A stretch of 64,000 bases of DNA, taken from Holophaga sp. (GTDB taxonomy: Bacteria > Acidobacteriota > Holophagae > Holophagales > Holophagaceae). The position numbers and the translations under genes were made by a program. The DNA is taken from NCBI GenBank assembly GCA_016715205.1, contig JADKBC010000018.1:1-64000 (forward strand), in the 5' to 3' direction. Below, piece after piece: positions 31,885 to 41,409 of this stretch. Position 1 is the stretch's first letter, and every line of letters begins with the position of its first letter. A model generated the notes under the pieces. The model did not search any database. It worked only from the letters and a program-made list of their open reading frames with translations, and had not been told where the DNA came from.

Positions 31885-32958
31885 ATGCTGCGCAAGGGAA
31901 TCTGGATCCTGCCATTGGCCGTCGCGGCCACCATCATTTGGCTGAGTCATCAGCCTTCGCTGCCCATGGGCGTCAGCCTGCCGCCGCCCTTGGATAAACT
32001 CGCACACTTCATGGCCTTTGGCGTCCTGGCCGTCTGCCTGGAATGGACCCTGCGGTGGACCCACCATGACCTGCCGGTCTATCGACGCCATGTGTTCATT
32101 TTCCTCTGTGTAGTGTTTTTTGGCGCCACCGATGAATGGCACCAGCGCTTTGTGCCGGGGCGGGCCTGCGAATTTGGGGATTGGGTGGCGGATTCTATGG
32201 GGGCCGTTGTTGGGCTAGCCCTCACCAGCCTCCCCTTTCTTTGGAGCCGACGCCTGGAATCCTTTGGCTGGTGGCGGGGTGTGAGGGAACGTCCGGATTC
32301 CGCGAGGCCACTGATTCTGGTGGCGGACCCCCATTGGGGCGAGGAACTGACGGGCCTGCGGGAGGCTACCCTCGCCCATCCCGAGGCCGACTGGCTATTT
32401 CTGGGGGATGTGTTCGATGTGTGGGTGGGCATACCCGGCATGGAAACCCCGGCCCAGAAATCCTTTCTCTGGTGGGTGCAGGAGCGCCGTGCCGCCGGTC
32501 GCTGGGTGGGCCTGTGGATGGGCAACCGGGAATTCTTCCTCGATGGCTTGGGTCGTCAATTTTCCCTGCTGGGCGAAGGCATCGGTGGTGCGCTTCCTGC
32601 CGAACACCTGGCCTGGGAGCATGGCGATCTTCTGAATGCAAAGGATCACCAGTACCGATTGTGGTGCCTGGTTTCCCGCAGCGGCTTTCTGTGGTCGATG
32701 GCGCGGGTGCTGCCTGGGCGATTGGCGTCAACCCTCGCCGCCCGTCTTGAGCGCGGCATGCGCACCACCAACCGGGCCTACAAGCTGACCTTTCCAAGGG
32801 AGGCCTTTCGGGCCGCTGCTGCCGAATATCCGGAATCCGTGTTCCTGACCGGTCATTTCCATACCCAGGAAGTGGAAGGCAACGGCGTTGCGCTGCCCTG
32901 GGCCCACGACGGCGCGTTCATGGTTTGGCGCGAAGGTCGGGTGGAATCGCTGGGCTGA
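31885..32958 (+). CDS. VanZ-like membrane domain fused to an LpxH-like metallophosphoesterase
   Basis: 357 residues from ATG 31885. Residues 1-120 form a VanZ-like domain with four helices, including LDKLAHFMAFGVLAVCLEWT and FFGATDEWHQRFVPGR. Residues 135-357 are a calcineurin-type phosphoesterase: VADPHWGEE (D-x-H), FLGDVFDVWVG, MGNREFFLDG, WEHGDLLN and LTGHFHTQE. The set GDxFD/GNRxF/HGD/GHxH is that of LpxH-type UDP-2,3-diacylglucosamine hydrolases, which act in lipid A synthesis at the inner membrane. Fusion to VanZ is unusual. A role in lipid A or another membrane-bound pyrophosphate substrate is inferred. Confidence 0.83.
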   Translation: MLRKGIWILPLAVAATIIWLSHQPSLPMGVSLPPPLDKLAHFMAFGVLAVCLEWTLRWTHHDLPVYRRHVFIFLCVVFFGATDEWHQRFVPGRACEFGDWVADSMGAVVGLALTSLPFLWSRRLESFGWWRGVRERPDSARPLILVADPHWGEELTGLREATLAHPEADWLFLGDVFDVWVGIPGMETPAQKSFLWWVQERRAAGRWVGLWMGNREFFLDGLGRQFSLLGEGIGGALPAEHLAWEHGDLLNAKDHQYRLWCLVSRSGFLWSMARVLPGRLASTLAARLERGMRTTNRAYKLTFPREAFRAAAAEYPESVFLTGHFHTQEVEGNGVALPWAHDGAFMVWREGRVESLG

Positions 32959-33016
32959 TTCAACCCTTGCCTTGCTGGGGGGGTCCATAATGGGAACACG
33001 ATTGGCGGAGGCCCCC

Positions 33017-33577
33017 ATGAATGTCTGGAAACCCTGTCTTGCCGCCCTTGGATTCCTGCTTTTGGCGGGGTGCAGCCGCGCCCAGATCAAGTACGACTTT
33101 GACGCCCGGGCCAACTACGCCTCCTATAAGACCTTCGACTGGATGGCCGCCCCCAAGCGCGCCAAGGAGAAGGCCGCCAAGGCTGACAACCAGATCATGG
33201 AGCGGCGCGTGAAAAACGCCATCGAGCGCGAATTGATTGCCCGGGGCTTCAAGGTGGAAGCTGCGGCCGAACCGGATTTCCTGGTCACCTATTACCCCAT
33301 CTTCAAGGATCGACACTATCGCACTGCCACCCATGTGGGCATGGGCTGGGGATACCGACCTTTCTGGGGCATGCGCACGGGTACAGTGATCAGCCAACAG
33401 CATCGTTACACCGAGGGCACCATCGTGGTGGAGATCGTGGACTTCAAGACCAACCAACTTGTCTGGCACGGTGCTGCGGTGGGCGCGCTCACGGGGCTCC
33501 AGACCGCCGAGGATGCGGAAGAAGCCGTGAACCGGGAAGTGCCCCGGCTGCTGGCTGGTTTCCCGCCCCATCGCTGA
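33017..33577 (+). CDS. DUF4136 lipoprotein
   Basis: 186 residues from ATG 33017 (GGAG six bases upstream). The lipoprotein signal is CLAALGFLLLAGC, with lipobox LAGC. The mature protein begins with IKYDFDARANYASYKTFDWM, the DUF4136 opening, and continues with RRVKNAIERELIARGFKVE and DFLVTYY. A central HVGMGWGYRPFWGMRTG segment is Gly/aromatic-rich. The family is periplasmic or outer-membrane attached and of unknown function. It stands between the VanZ-phosphoesterase and tpx genes on the same strand. Confidence 0.85.
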   Translation: MNVWKPCLAALGFLLLAGCSRAQIKYDFDARANYASYKTFDWMAAPKRAKEKAAKADNQIMERRVKNAIERELIARGFKVEAAAEPDFLVTYYPIFKDRHYRTATHVGMGWGYRPFWGMRTGTVISQQHRYTEGTIVVEIVDFKTNQLVWHGAAVGALTGLQTAEDAEEAVNREVPRLLAGFPPHR

Positions 33578-33647
33578 GACCGAATCTCTCACGTCACAGC
33601 AGTTGCAACGGGGCCATCCAATCCCTTGAACGACTAAAGGAGCTTGC

Positions 33648-34148
33648 ATGGCCACTGTTACCCTCAAGGGCAACCCTTTCAACACCGCGGGCGAACTGCC
33701 CGTCTTGGGCGCTATGGCCCCGGATTTCCACCTCGTGAAAACCGACTTGGGCGAAGCCACACTCAAGGACTTCATGGGCAAGAAGGTGGTGCTGAACATC
33801 TTCCCCAGCCTGGACACTCCCACTTGCGCTACCAGCGTGCGCACCTTCAACAAGCGCGCCTCGGAGGCTCCCAATACGGTGGTGCTCTGCATTTCCGCTG
33901 ATCTGCCCTTCGCTGCGAACCGTTTCTGCACCACCGAAGGGTTGGCCAATGTGGTGCCCGCTTCCACCTTCCGTGCCCCTGAGTTCGGACAGGCCTATGG
34001 CCTGACGTTGGTGGAAGGCCCCCTGAAAGGCCTGCTTGCCCGCGCCGTGGTAGTGGTGGATGAAACGGGCAAGGTGAAGCACACCGAACTGGTGCCTGAA
34101 ATTGCCAATGAGCCCAACTACGATGCGGCGCTGGCGGCGCTGAAGTAA
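33648..34148 (+). CDS. tpx: Thiol peroxidase Tpx
   Basis: 166 residues, the usual Tpx length. The peroxidatic Cys60 is in SLDTPTCATSVRTFN and the resolving Cys94 in ANRFCTTEGLANV, matching the atypical 2-Cys pattern of Tpx. MAPDFHLVKTDLGE is the N-terminal thioredoxin-fold block. An AGGAG ribosome-binding site lies seven bases before ATG 33648. It reduces hydrogen peroxide and alkyl hydroperoxides with electrons from thioredoxin. It is convergent with the MFS gene about 30 bases downstream. Confidence 0.96.
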   Translation: MATVTLKGNPFNTAGELPVLGAMAPDFHLVKTDLGEATLKDFMGKKVVLNIFPSLDTPTCATSVRTFNKRASEAPNTVVLCISADLPFAANRFCTTEGLANVVPASTFRAPEFGQAYGLTLVEGPLKGLLARAVVVVDETGKVKHTELVPEIANEPNYDAALAALK

Positions 34149-34179
34149 TAGAAGGCTTTTCCGCGCGCCCTTCGGAACC

Positions 34180-35400
34180 TCAGTCCTTGAGGGTTCGGAG
34201 GGCGCGAAGTTTAGGTGCCCGCCACGCCACGAGACCCACGGTCGCCAAGGTCATGGCTCCGCCCAGCACCACACTGTTGACGAGGCCCAGGTACTTCGCG
34301 GCAAGGCCACTCTCATATGCTCCAAGTTCGTTGCTGCTGCCGATGAAGAGGGAGTTCACGGCGAGAACACGGCCCATGAGTGGTCCCGGGGTGAGCGTCT
34401 GGGTGAGGGTGCCCCGCACCACCATGCTGATGCCGTCCAGCGCGCCACCGACTGCCAGCAGAAGAAGGCTCAAAGCATAGTTTCGCGAAAGCGCGAAGAT
34501 GATCCAGGTCAGACCAAAAAAGGCCACGCTCCAAAGGAGGGTCGGGCCTGCGCGGCGCAGGGGTGGCCGGTGGGCCAGGGCTAAGCTCATCAAGATCGCG
34601 CCGATGCTGGGTGCAGCGCGCAGGATTCCGAAGCCCGCACCACCGACGTGCAGCACATCCTGCGCAAAGGCCGGCAGCAGCGCCACGGCGCCGCCAAAAA
34701 GCACAGCAAAAAGATCCAGGCTCAGCGCGCCCAAGATGATCTGGTGGCGGAAGACGAAGCGAAGGCCTTCCAGCAGGCCTTCACCCAGGTGGGCTCCGCT
34801 TGGCTTCCGGGGGCGCGGTTTCAAGCTGAGCATGAGCATTAGGGCAAGCAACATGAGCGCCACCATGATGGCGTAGGCGAGGCGCGGCGAACCGAAGCCC
34901 ACCAGTAGGCCACCCAGGGCTGGCCCGGCGACGGAACTGACGGTGAAGAGGGTGGTGCGCCAGGTGGCGGCATTGGGCAGATGTTCCCGGGGCACCAGTT
35001 CAGTACCCAGCGCCACCGAAGTGGGTCGGAAAAAGGCGCGACCCAGTCCCGCCAGGGCCTGGACGGCGTAGAAGGGCCACACGGAGGTCGGTGTGCCGAG
35101 GTTGAGCAGCAATAGCCAGACGCCGCCCGCAAGGATGGCCAGGTGGCTCAGGATGCTGAGCGTGCGGCGGTCCATCTGGTCCGCCAGCCACCCGCCAGGA
35201 AGCGTGAGGAGCACGAAGGGAAGGAACTCGGCCAGCCCCACATAGCCGAGGGCCATCGGATCCTTGGTGATCGAGTAGACCTGCCAACCCAGCACGGTGC
35301 TTTGGATCAAGGCGCCCAGGAAGACCGCCAGCATCGCCACCATGAAGCGCCGGAATTCAGGGTTGCGCAGGGCTTCATATGGATCGTGAGTTCGGCTCAT
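34180..35400 (-). CDS. MFS transporter (MFS_3/EntS-like)
   Basis: A 406-residue major facilitator with twelve predicted helices. The loop 2-3 motif reads GWLADQMDRRTLSILSHLA, and the start MSRTHDPYEALRNPEFRRFM matches the EntS/MFS_3 subfamily, which exports siderophores, drugs or other small molecules. Helices such as FMVAMLAVFLGALIQSTVLG are clear. No substrate-specific neighbour exists: the adjacent MacAB-like genes lie upstream beyond a terminator hairpin (35417-35444), so this gene is probably transcribed alone. The substrate is unknown. Confidence 0.88.
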   Translation of the reverse strand: MSRTHDPYEALRNPEFRRFMVAMLAVFLGALIQSTVLGWQVYSITKDPMALGYVGLAEFLPFVLLTLPGGWLADQMDRRTLSILSHLAILAGGVWLLLLNLGTPTSVWPFYAVQALAGLGRAFFRPTSVALGTELVPREHLPNAATWRTTLFTVSSVAGPALGGLLVGFGSPRLAYAIMVALMLLALMLMLSLKPRPRKPSGAHLGEGLLEGLRFVFRHQIILGALSLDLFAVLFGGAVALLPAFAQDVLHVGGAGFGILRAAPSIGAILMSLALAHRPPLRRAGPTLLWSVAFFGLTWIIFALSRNYALSLLLLAVGGALDGISMVVRGTLTQTLTPGPLMGRVLAVNSLFIGSSNELGAYESGLAAKYLGLVNSVVLGGAMTLATVGLVAWRAPKLRALRTLKD

Positions 35401-35416
35401 GCGGGTTCCTTGAACG

Positions 35417-35444
35417 GAAGAGCCCCGGCGAACCGGGGCTCTTC
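35417..35444 (-). terminator. Terminator hairpin after the MacB-like permease gene
   Basis: A perfect 12-bp stem (GAAGAGCCCCGG/CCGGGGCTCTTC) with a four-base loop lies directly after the permease stop at 35460. No long T-run follows. Confidence 0.65.
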
Positions 35445-35459
35445 AGCATAGCGTGCAGG

Positions 35460-36683
<1,224 letters not shown>

Positions 36684-36713
36684 GGTGCCTCCGGACCGCG
36701 TGGATGCGGGGAC

Positions 36714-38222
36714 TTAGCGCCGTCCACCTGGGCCCTGGGGTCCGCCGATGGGCGTGGCGGCGACTGCCGCCTTCTTGGTGTCATCCACCCCAGTGAGCAC
36801 GATCATGCCTTCGGTGAGGTTCTCGCCCATGACTTCGGTGTACTGCCCATCGCTGATGCCGACTTTGATCGGGAAGGCTTTCGGCTTGCCATTTTCCAGA
36901 ATCCAAACTTTGTCTTCGCGCCGTGCCACCATGCCGCGCGCAGGTAACCCACCGCCTTGCCGTTGGCCGCCACCGGCAGCGCCTGCGGTGGGTTTGGCTT
37001 CGGGTTTAGAGGGAGCCTGATCCTTCATGAAGGCTGCGGGGTTAAAGCGCAGCGCCACGCTGGCGACCTTCAGTACATCCTCTTTGCGATTGGTGACAAT
37101 GCTGACATTGGCCGTCATGCCCGGCAGCAGGGAAAGATCCCCGCGATAAACCGGGCTGCCGGGTTGGATGTAGCGGGCCGTGCCAGAAGTCGCGCCACCT
37201 GCGGCGAGTGCGCTGGGTGCAGTGGGCTGGCTGGCAGCGGCCATGCGCTCTTTGGCGCGCTTGATGAAAGCCTCTTTGGTAACTTCGGGGGGCAGTTTGC
37301 CCTTCATCCGCTCCCACATGGCTTCGAAATCCGGGGCGCCCTGTTTGTTGTCCGACCCATGGGCCCGTCCACGTTCGGGAGATTTCTCCTGGCCCGCCCG
37401 GGCATCGGGATTGCGAGATTCGTTGGTTACTTCCATGACGACCTTGTAGGTCACGACATTCTGGTTCACCACGGGTTCCAGACGCACTTCGCTGACCGAG
37501 CCCACGAACTGCTTGTCGGGGAAACTATCCACGGTGAAGAAGGCCTTCTGTCCGGCTTTCACGAGGCCAATATCCGCTTCGTCGATGGAGGCCTCCACCT
37601 TCATCTTCGAAAGATCCTGGGCGATGGTGAACAGGTTGGGTGTGCTGAAACTGGCGGCCACGGTCTGCCCCACGTCCACCACACGGCTCACCACGACGCC
37701 ATCCACGGGGGCCGTAATGGTGCAGTAGCCCAGGTTGATCTGGGCGCGAATGACCGAGGCCTTGGCCGATTCCAGATTGCCAGCGGCGGTCTTCATGGCC
37801 GTATCCTTGGCATCCAGATCCTGGTCGGAAACCAGTTTCTGGGCCGCGAGCCGCTTGTTCCGCTCGTATTCCGACTTGGCATTGTCGTAGGTCGCCTGGG
37901 CGCGCTGCATGCTGGCCTGGGCATCCTTTAACTGTGTTTCCCAGACGGTAGGGTCGATGCGGGCAATGACTTGGCCCTTCTTCACGAGGCTGTTGTAATC
38001 GGCGTAAAGGCCCGTTACCACACCCGATACCTGGGTGCCCACCGGCACCGAGATCAGGGCGTTGATGGTGCCCGTCGCATTGATGCGCTGGACGAGATTG
38101 CCGCGCTCGATCTTGGCCTGGCGCCATTTGATTTCGCTTTTGGGTTTGAAGGCGATCACCGCCACTCCACCCACGAGCAGAACGCTCAGGGTTCCGATGC
38201 CGATCCAAAGATTGCGTTTCAT
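36714..38222 (-). CDS. MacA-like periplasmic adaptor subunit (HlyD/RND-MFP family)
   Basis: 502 residues. An N-terminal anchor (LWIGIGTLSVLLVGGVAVIA) precedes the lipoyl half-motif (INATGTINALISVPVGTQVSG), a coiled-coil hairpin (ARIDPTVWETQLKDAQASMQ, LAAQKLVSDQDLDAKDTAMK), the second lipoyl half (YCTITAPVDGVVVSRVVDVG) and beta-barrel parts. A non-conserved insert of about 110 residues (270-360: DNKQGAPDFEAMWERMKGKL, then Ala/Gly-rich) breaks the barrel, and the end is Gly/Pro-rich (GGPQGPGGRR). It should link the permease to an outer-membrane channel. No TolC-like gene is in the window. Confidence 0.9.
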   Translation of the reverse strand: MKRNLWIGIGTLSVLLVGGVAVIAFKPKSEIKWRQAKIERGNLVQRINATGTINALISVPVGTQVSGVVTGLYADYNSLVKKGQVIARIDPTVWETQLKDAQASMQRAQATYDNAKSEYERNKRLAAQKLVSDQDLDAKDTAMKTAAGNLESAKASVIRAQINLGYCTITAPVDGVVVSRVVDVGQTVAASFSTPNLFTIAQDLSKMKVEASIDEADIGLVKAGQKAFFTVDSFPDKQFVGSVSEVRLEPVVNQNVVTYKVVMEVTNESRNPDARAGQEKSPERGRAHGSDNKQGAPDFEAMWERMKGKLPPEVTKEAFIKRAKERMAAASQPTAPSALAAGGATSGTARYIQPGSPVYRGDLSLLPGMTANVSIVTNRKEDVLKVASVALRFNPAAFMKDQAPSKPEAKPTAGAAGGGQRQGGGLPARGMVARREDKVWILENGKPKAFPIKVGISDGQYTEVMGENLTEGMIVLTGVDDTKKAAVAATPIGGPQGPGGRR

Positions 38223-38326
38223 GAGCCCACCTCAACGTCCAAAGAACAACCGTACGCTTTCTACCTTGCCATACGATGGTTCAAGGGACCACACGGATCG
38301 AGAGGTCTGGCCCCGAACGGCTGAAT

Positions 38327-39814
38327 TCAGGGCATGAAATGCAGCGAGTCCTTGATGGCGCGCAGGGCGAAGCCGTCCACCATGAGGGTTTGCGCAAAAC
38401 CGATGGCCACCACGAGGAACCCGCAAACCAGTACCGTGGCGCCGGCGTAGGGTGCCACCACCTCGGGGCGCTCAGCGGCTTCCCGCTCGGCGGCTTCAGT
38501 GGGTTTTTCCAGGAAAAGGGCCACCACTACCCGCAGGTAGAAATACACGGACACAAGGCTGGCCAGAACGCCCAGCACGGCGAGGCCCACATGGCCGGTC
38601 TGGATGAGTTCCTTGAAGATCATGTATTTGCCGTAGAAGCCACCCGTGGGTGGAATCCCTGCGAGGGAGAACATGCAGAGGGTGGCGGCAATCCCGAGTC
38701 CAGGCCGCTTCCAGCCCAGGCCGCGCAGGTGCTCGAAACCACACCGATCACCCACCAGGCCAAGGGCGGTCAGCAGGCCAAAGGCTCCCATGTTCATGGC
38801 CATGTAGGCGAACAGGTAGTAGAGCATCCCAACGTAGGCGTCCTGGGTGCCCGCCACCAGCCCGAGCAGCAGGTAGCCTGCGTGGCTGATGCTGGAATAG
38901 GCCAGCATCCGCTTGACGCTGCTTTGGGCCAGGGCCGTGAGATTGCCCACGATCATGGTGAGGGCCGCGGCGATCGCCAGGGCGGCCTTGAATTTGAGGG
39001 CCATGTCGGGGCTGGCCGAGAGTCCGGCGGGGAACATGCGCAGCAACACAATGAAGGCGGCACCCTTGGTGGCCACGGACATGAAGCCCGCAATGGGATG
39101 GGGCGATGCCTCGTAGGCATCCGGCGTCCACTGATGGAAGGGCACGCCGCTCACTTTGAAGAGGAAACCCACCAGAACCAGGGCCGCTCCGGCCAGGGCG
39201 AGGGTATCCGGGTGCGTCGAAAGTTTGCGACCGATCTCGATGATTTCGAAACTGCCGGTCATGCCATAGAGCAGCACGCTGCCCATCAGGAAACAGGCGG
39301 AGGCCACCGCACCGGTAATGAAATACTTCATGCCACCTTCCAGGGCATCGGCCCGCTGGCGAACGGTGGCGGTGAGCGCATAGAGCGGCACGGACAGGAG
39401 TTCCAATCCCAGGAAAATCACAATCAGGTTGGTGGTGGCCGTGAACACCAGCATGCCTGTGACGCTGAACATCAGCAGGGACAGGGTTTCACCCTTAACC
39501 CAGCCTTCTTGGTGCAGGTGATCCCAGAGCTGAAGCACGGCCAGGGCGGCGGTAACCAGAATGAAAATCGCCGCGAGTTGGGCCAGGAAATCCAGGTGCA
39601 CTTGCCCGAAAGAGGGCTGCATGCGGGTGCCCCAAAGGCGGGTGACATAGAGGAAACTTCCTGCCAGGGCGAACAGGGCGATGGCAAACATGCTGCCGCG
39701 GATCCATTTCACGGTTTCCTGGTCACGGTCCAGGCTCGCGATGGGCAGCAGGCAGGCCGCCGCCGCCGGAATGGCCAGGGGCAGTATGACGGCGAGTTCA
39801 CTGGTGGTCAGCAT
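38327..39814 (-). CDS. nuoN: NADH-quinone oxidoreductase subunit N
   Basis: 495 residues, an antiporter-like membrane subunit of complex I with about 14 helices. Conserved blocks include LELLSVPLYALTATVRQRAD, GVPFHQWTPDAYEASPHPIA (the Lys/His-rich loop of proton-pumping subunits) and KRMLAYSSISHAGYLLLG. The start overlaps the nuoM stop (TGATG). It is the last gene of the nuoHIJKLMN run and ends about 105 bases before the MacA-like gene. It pumps protons as part of the membrane arm. Confidence 0.96.
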   Translation of the reverse strand: MLTTSELAVILPLAIPAAAACLLPIASLDRDQETVKWIRGSMFAIALFALAGSFLYVTRLWGTRMQPSFGQVHLDFLAQLAAIFILVTAALAVLQLWDHLHQEGWVKGETLSLLMFSVTGMLVFTATTNLIVIFLGLELLSVPLYALTATVRQRADALEGGMKYFITGAVASACFLMGSVLLYGMTGSFEIIEIGRKLSTHPDTLALAGAALVLVGFLFKVSGVPFHQWTPDAYEASPHPIAGFMSVATKGAAFIVLLRMFPAGLSASPDMALKFKAALAIAAALTMIVGNLTALAQSSVKRMLAYSSISHAGYLLLGLVAGTQDAYVGMLYYLFAYMAMNMGAFGLLTALGLVGDRCGFEHLRGLGWKRPGLGIAATLCMFSLAGIPPTGGFYGKYMIFKELIQTGHVGLAVLGVLASLVSVYFYLRVVVALFLEKPTEAAEREAAERPEVVAPYAGATVLVCGFLVVAIGFAQTLMVDGFALRAIKDSLHFMP

Positions 39815-41400
39815 CAGTGAGCCTCCTCAGGTTGGCGATGGGGTGCGGCTTCAGGCGCGTGTGCCAAGGGTGCAGGTCGTGCAGCCGGTGCTTTGGCCTC
39901 CGAAAGCAGCTTGATCACGGGGGCTTCGGAGTGGGCCGTAAAGGTGCGGTGGTGGAGCCCCATCCAGAAAATCAGCACCACGATGGGAATCATCACGGCG
40001 ATTTCGCGTGCGTTGAGATCCGAATGAAGGTGGGCGGTGCCGCTGTCTTCGCGGGGATTTTCGGGTCCCCAGAACACGCGTTTCACCATCCAGAGCAGGT
40101 AGACCGCACCCAGCAGCACGCCCAGGGTAGCGACGATGGCGATGGCTCGGCCCCAGCCGAAGCCGCTGGTGTAGGTGCCATTGAGAATCAGAAATTCGCC
40201 CACAAACCCATTGGTGAGGGGCAGGCCGATGCTCGAGAGGGTTACCACCAGGAAGAAGAAGGTGAAGATGGGCATCCGCTTGGCCACACCTCCAAAATCG
40301 GCGATCTGGCGGGTGTGGGCGCGATCGTAGAGCATGCCCACCAACAGGAAGAGCGCACCGGTGCTGATCCCGTGGTTGAGCATCTGGAAGATGGCGCCCT
40401 GGGTGCCAACCACCGTCATGCTGGCCACGCCCAGCACCACAAAGCCCATGTGGCTAACTGAACTGTAGGCCACGAGCTTTTTGATATCGCTTTGAACCAT
40501 CGCCACCAGGGCTCCGTAGACGATGGCGATCACCGAGAGGATGGCCAAGGGCTGCGCGTAATGGAGGGCAGCGGCTGGAAAGATCGGGACCGCAAAGCGC
40601 AGCAAGCCGTACCCGCCGAGCTTCAGTAGCACGCCCGCCAGAATCACGGAACCTGCGGTCGGAGCTTCGGTGTGGGCGTCGGGCAACCAGGTATGCAAGG
40701 GGAAGAGGGGCACCTTGATGGCGAAGGCCAAGGCAAAGGCGAGGAACAGGGTGCACTGGGTCTTGAAGGGAAGGGCGAGTGCCGCCTGGGTCATCAACAC
40801 AGGTGCAAAGCTGCCCGCCTTGGAGGCGATGTAGAGCAGGGCCACCAGCCACAACAGCGATCCGGCCAGGGTGAAGAGCAGGAACTTGTTGGCGGCGTAT
40901 TTGCGGTCCGCCCCACCCCAGATGCCGATGAGGAAGTACATGGGCGGCAGCATCGCCTCCCAGAACAGGTAGAAGAGCAGAAGATCCTGGGACAGCAGGG
41001 CGCCCAGAATGGCGCCCTCCAGCATGAGGAACAGGGCGATGGCTGCCCCTGCCCGCTGTTTCAGGCTATTCCAGGTGCCCAGGAGGGTGAGGGGCACGAT
41101 GAAAACCGTGAGCAGCACCAGCCAGAAGTTGAGGCCATCCAGCGCCACGTGGTAGTCCACGGGCAGTCCCACCACGGAAAACCAGGGGTGGTGTTCCGCC
41201 AGAAAAACCCCAGTGGGATCGGGCGTCAGGTGGAACATCTGGAACACTGCGACCGCGAAAATACCGAGGGCGCCAAGCAGGGCCAGGAGTTTGACAAGGG
41301 GAGCCTGCCGCTCGGGAAAGCAGAGCAGGAATGCACCCCACAGCACGGGCGCGAATACCAGGATGCTCAGGAGGTGGGTGTTGATCCAGTTCGTCAGCAC
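39814..41400 (-). CDS. nuoM: NADH-quinone oxidoreductase subunit M
   Basis: 528 residues, antiporter-like, with LFYLFWEAMLPPMYFLIGIW, FPLHTWLPDAHTEAPTAGSV and KKLVAYSSVSHMGFVVLGVA, all diagnostic of NuoM. It has about 14 membrane helices. The C-terminal tail is His/Ala/Pro-rich (APAARPAPLAHAPEAAPHRQ) and longer than usual. It starts 10 bases after the nuoL stop and overlaps nuoN by one base. Membrane arm of complex I, proton translocation. Confidence 0.96.
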   Translation of the reverse strand: MLTNWINTHLLSILVFAPVLWGAFLLCFPERQAPLVKLLALLGALGIFAVAVFQMFHLTPDPTGVFLAEHHPWFSVVGLPVDYHVALDGLNFWLVLLTVFIVPLTLLGTWNSLKQRAGAAIALFLMLEGAILGALLSQDLLLFYLFWEAMLPPMYFLIGIWGGADRKYAANKFLLFTLAGSLLWLVALLYIASKAGSFAPVLMTQAALALPFKTQCTLFLAFALAFAIKVPLFPLHTWLPDAHTEAPTAGSVILAGVLLKLGGYGLLRFAVPIFPAAALHYAQPLAILSVIAIVYGALVAMVQSDIKKLVAYSSVSHMGFVVLGVASMTVVGTQGAIFQMLNHGISTGALFLLVGMLYDRAHTRQIADFGGVAKRMPIFTFFFLVVTLSSIGLPLTNGFVGEFLILNGTYTSGFGWGRAIAIVATLGVLLGAVYLLWMVKRVFWGPENPREDSGTAHLHSDLNAREIAVMIPIVVLIFWMGLHHRTFTAHSEAPVIKLLSEAKAPAARPAPLAHAPEAAPHRQPEEAH

Positions 41401-41409
41401 GTCCGTCTC

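Noticed and set aside
38270..38300. CCTTG...CAAGG dyad before the MacA-like gene
   Set aside because: The half-sites are 13 bases apart, which does not fit the four-base spacer of Crp/Fnr-family sites.
38276..39820. A 514-residue plus-strand open frame opposite nuoN
   Set aside because: It is His/Gly/Gln-rich antisense shadow typical of GC-rich genes. The minus strand encodes the whole of NuoN.
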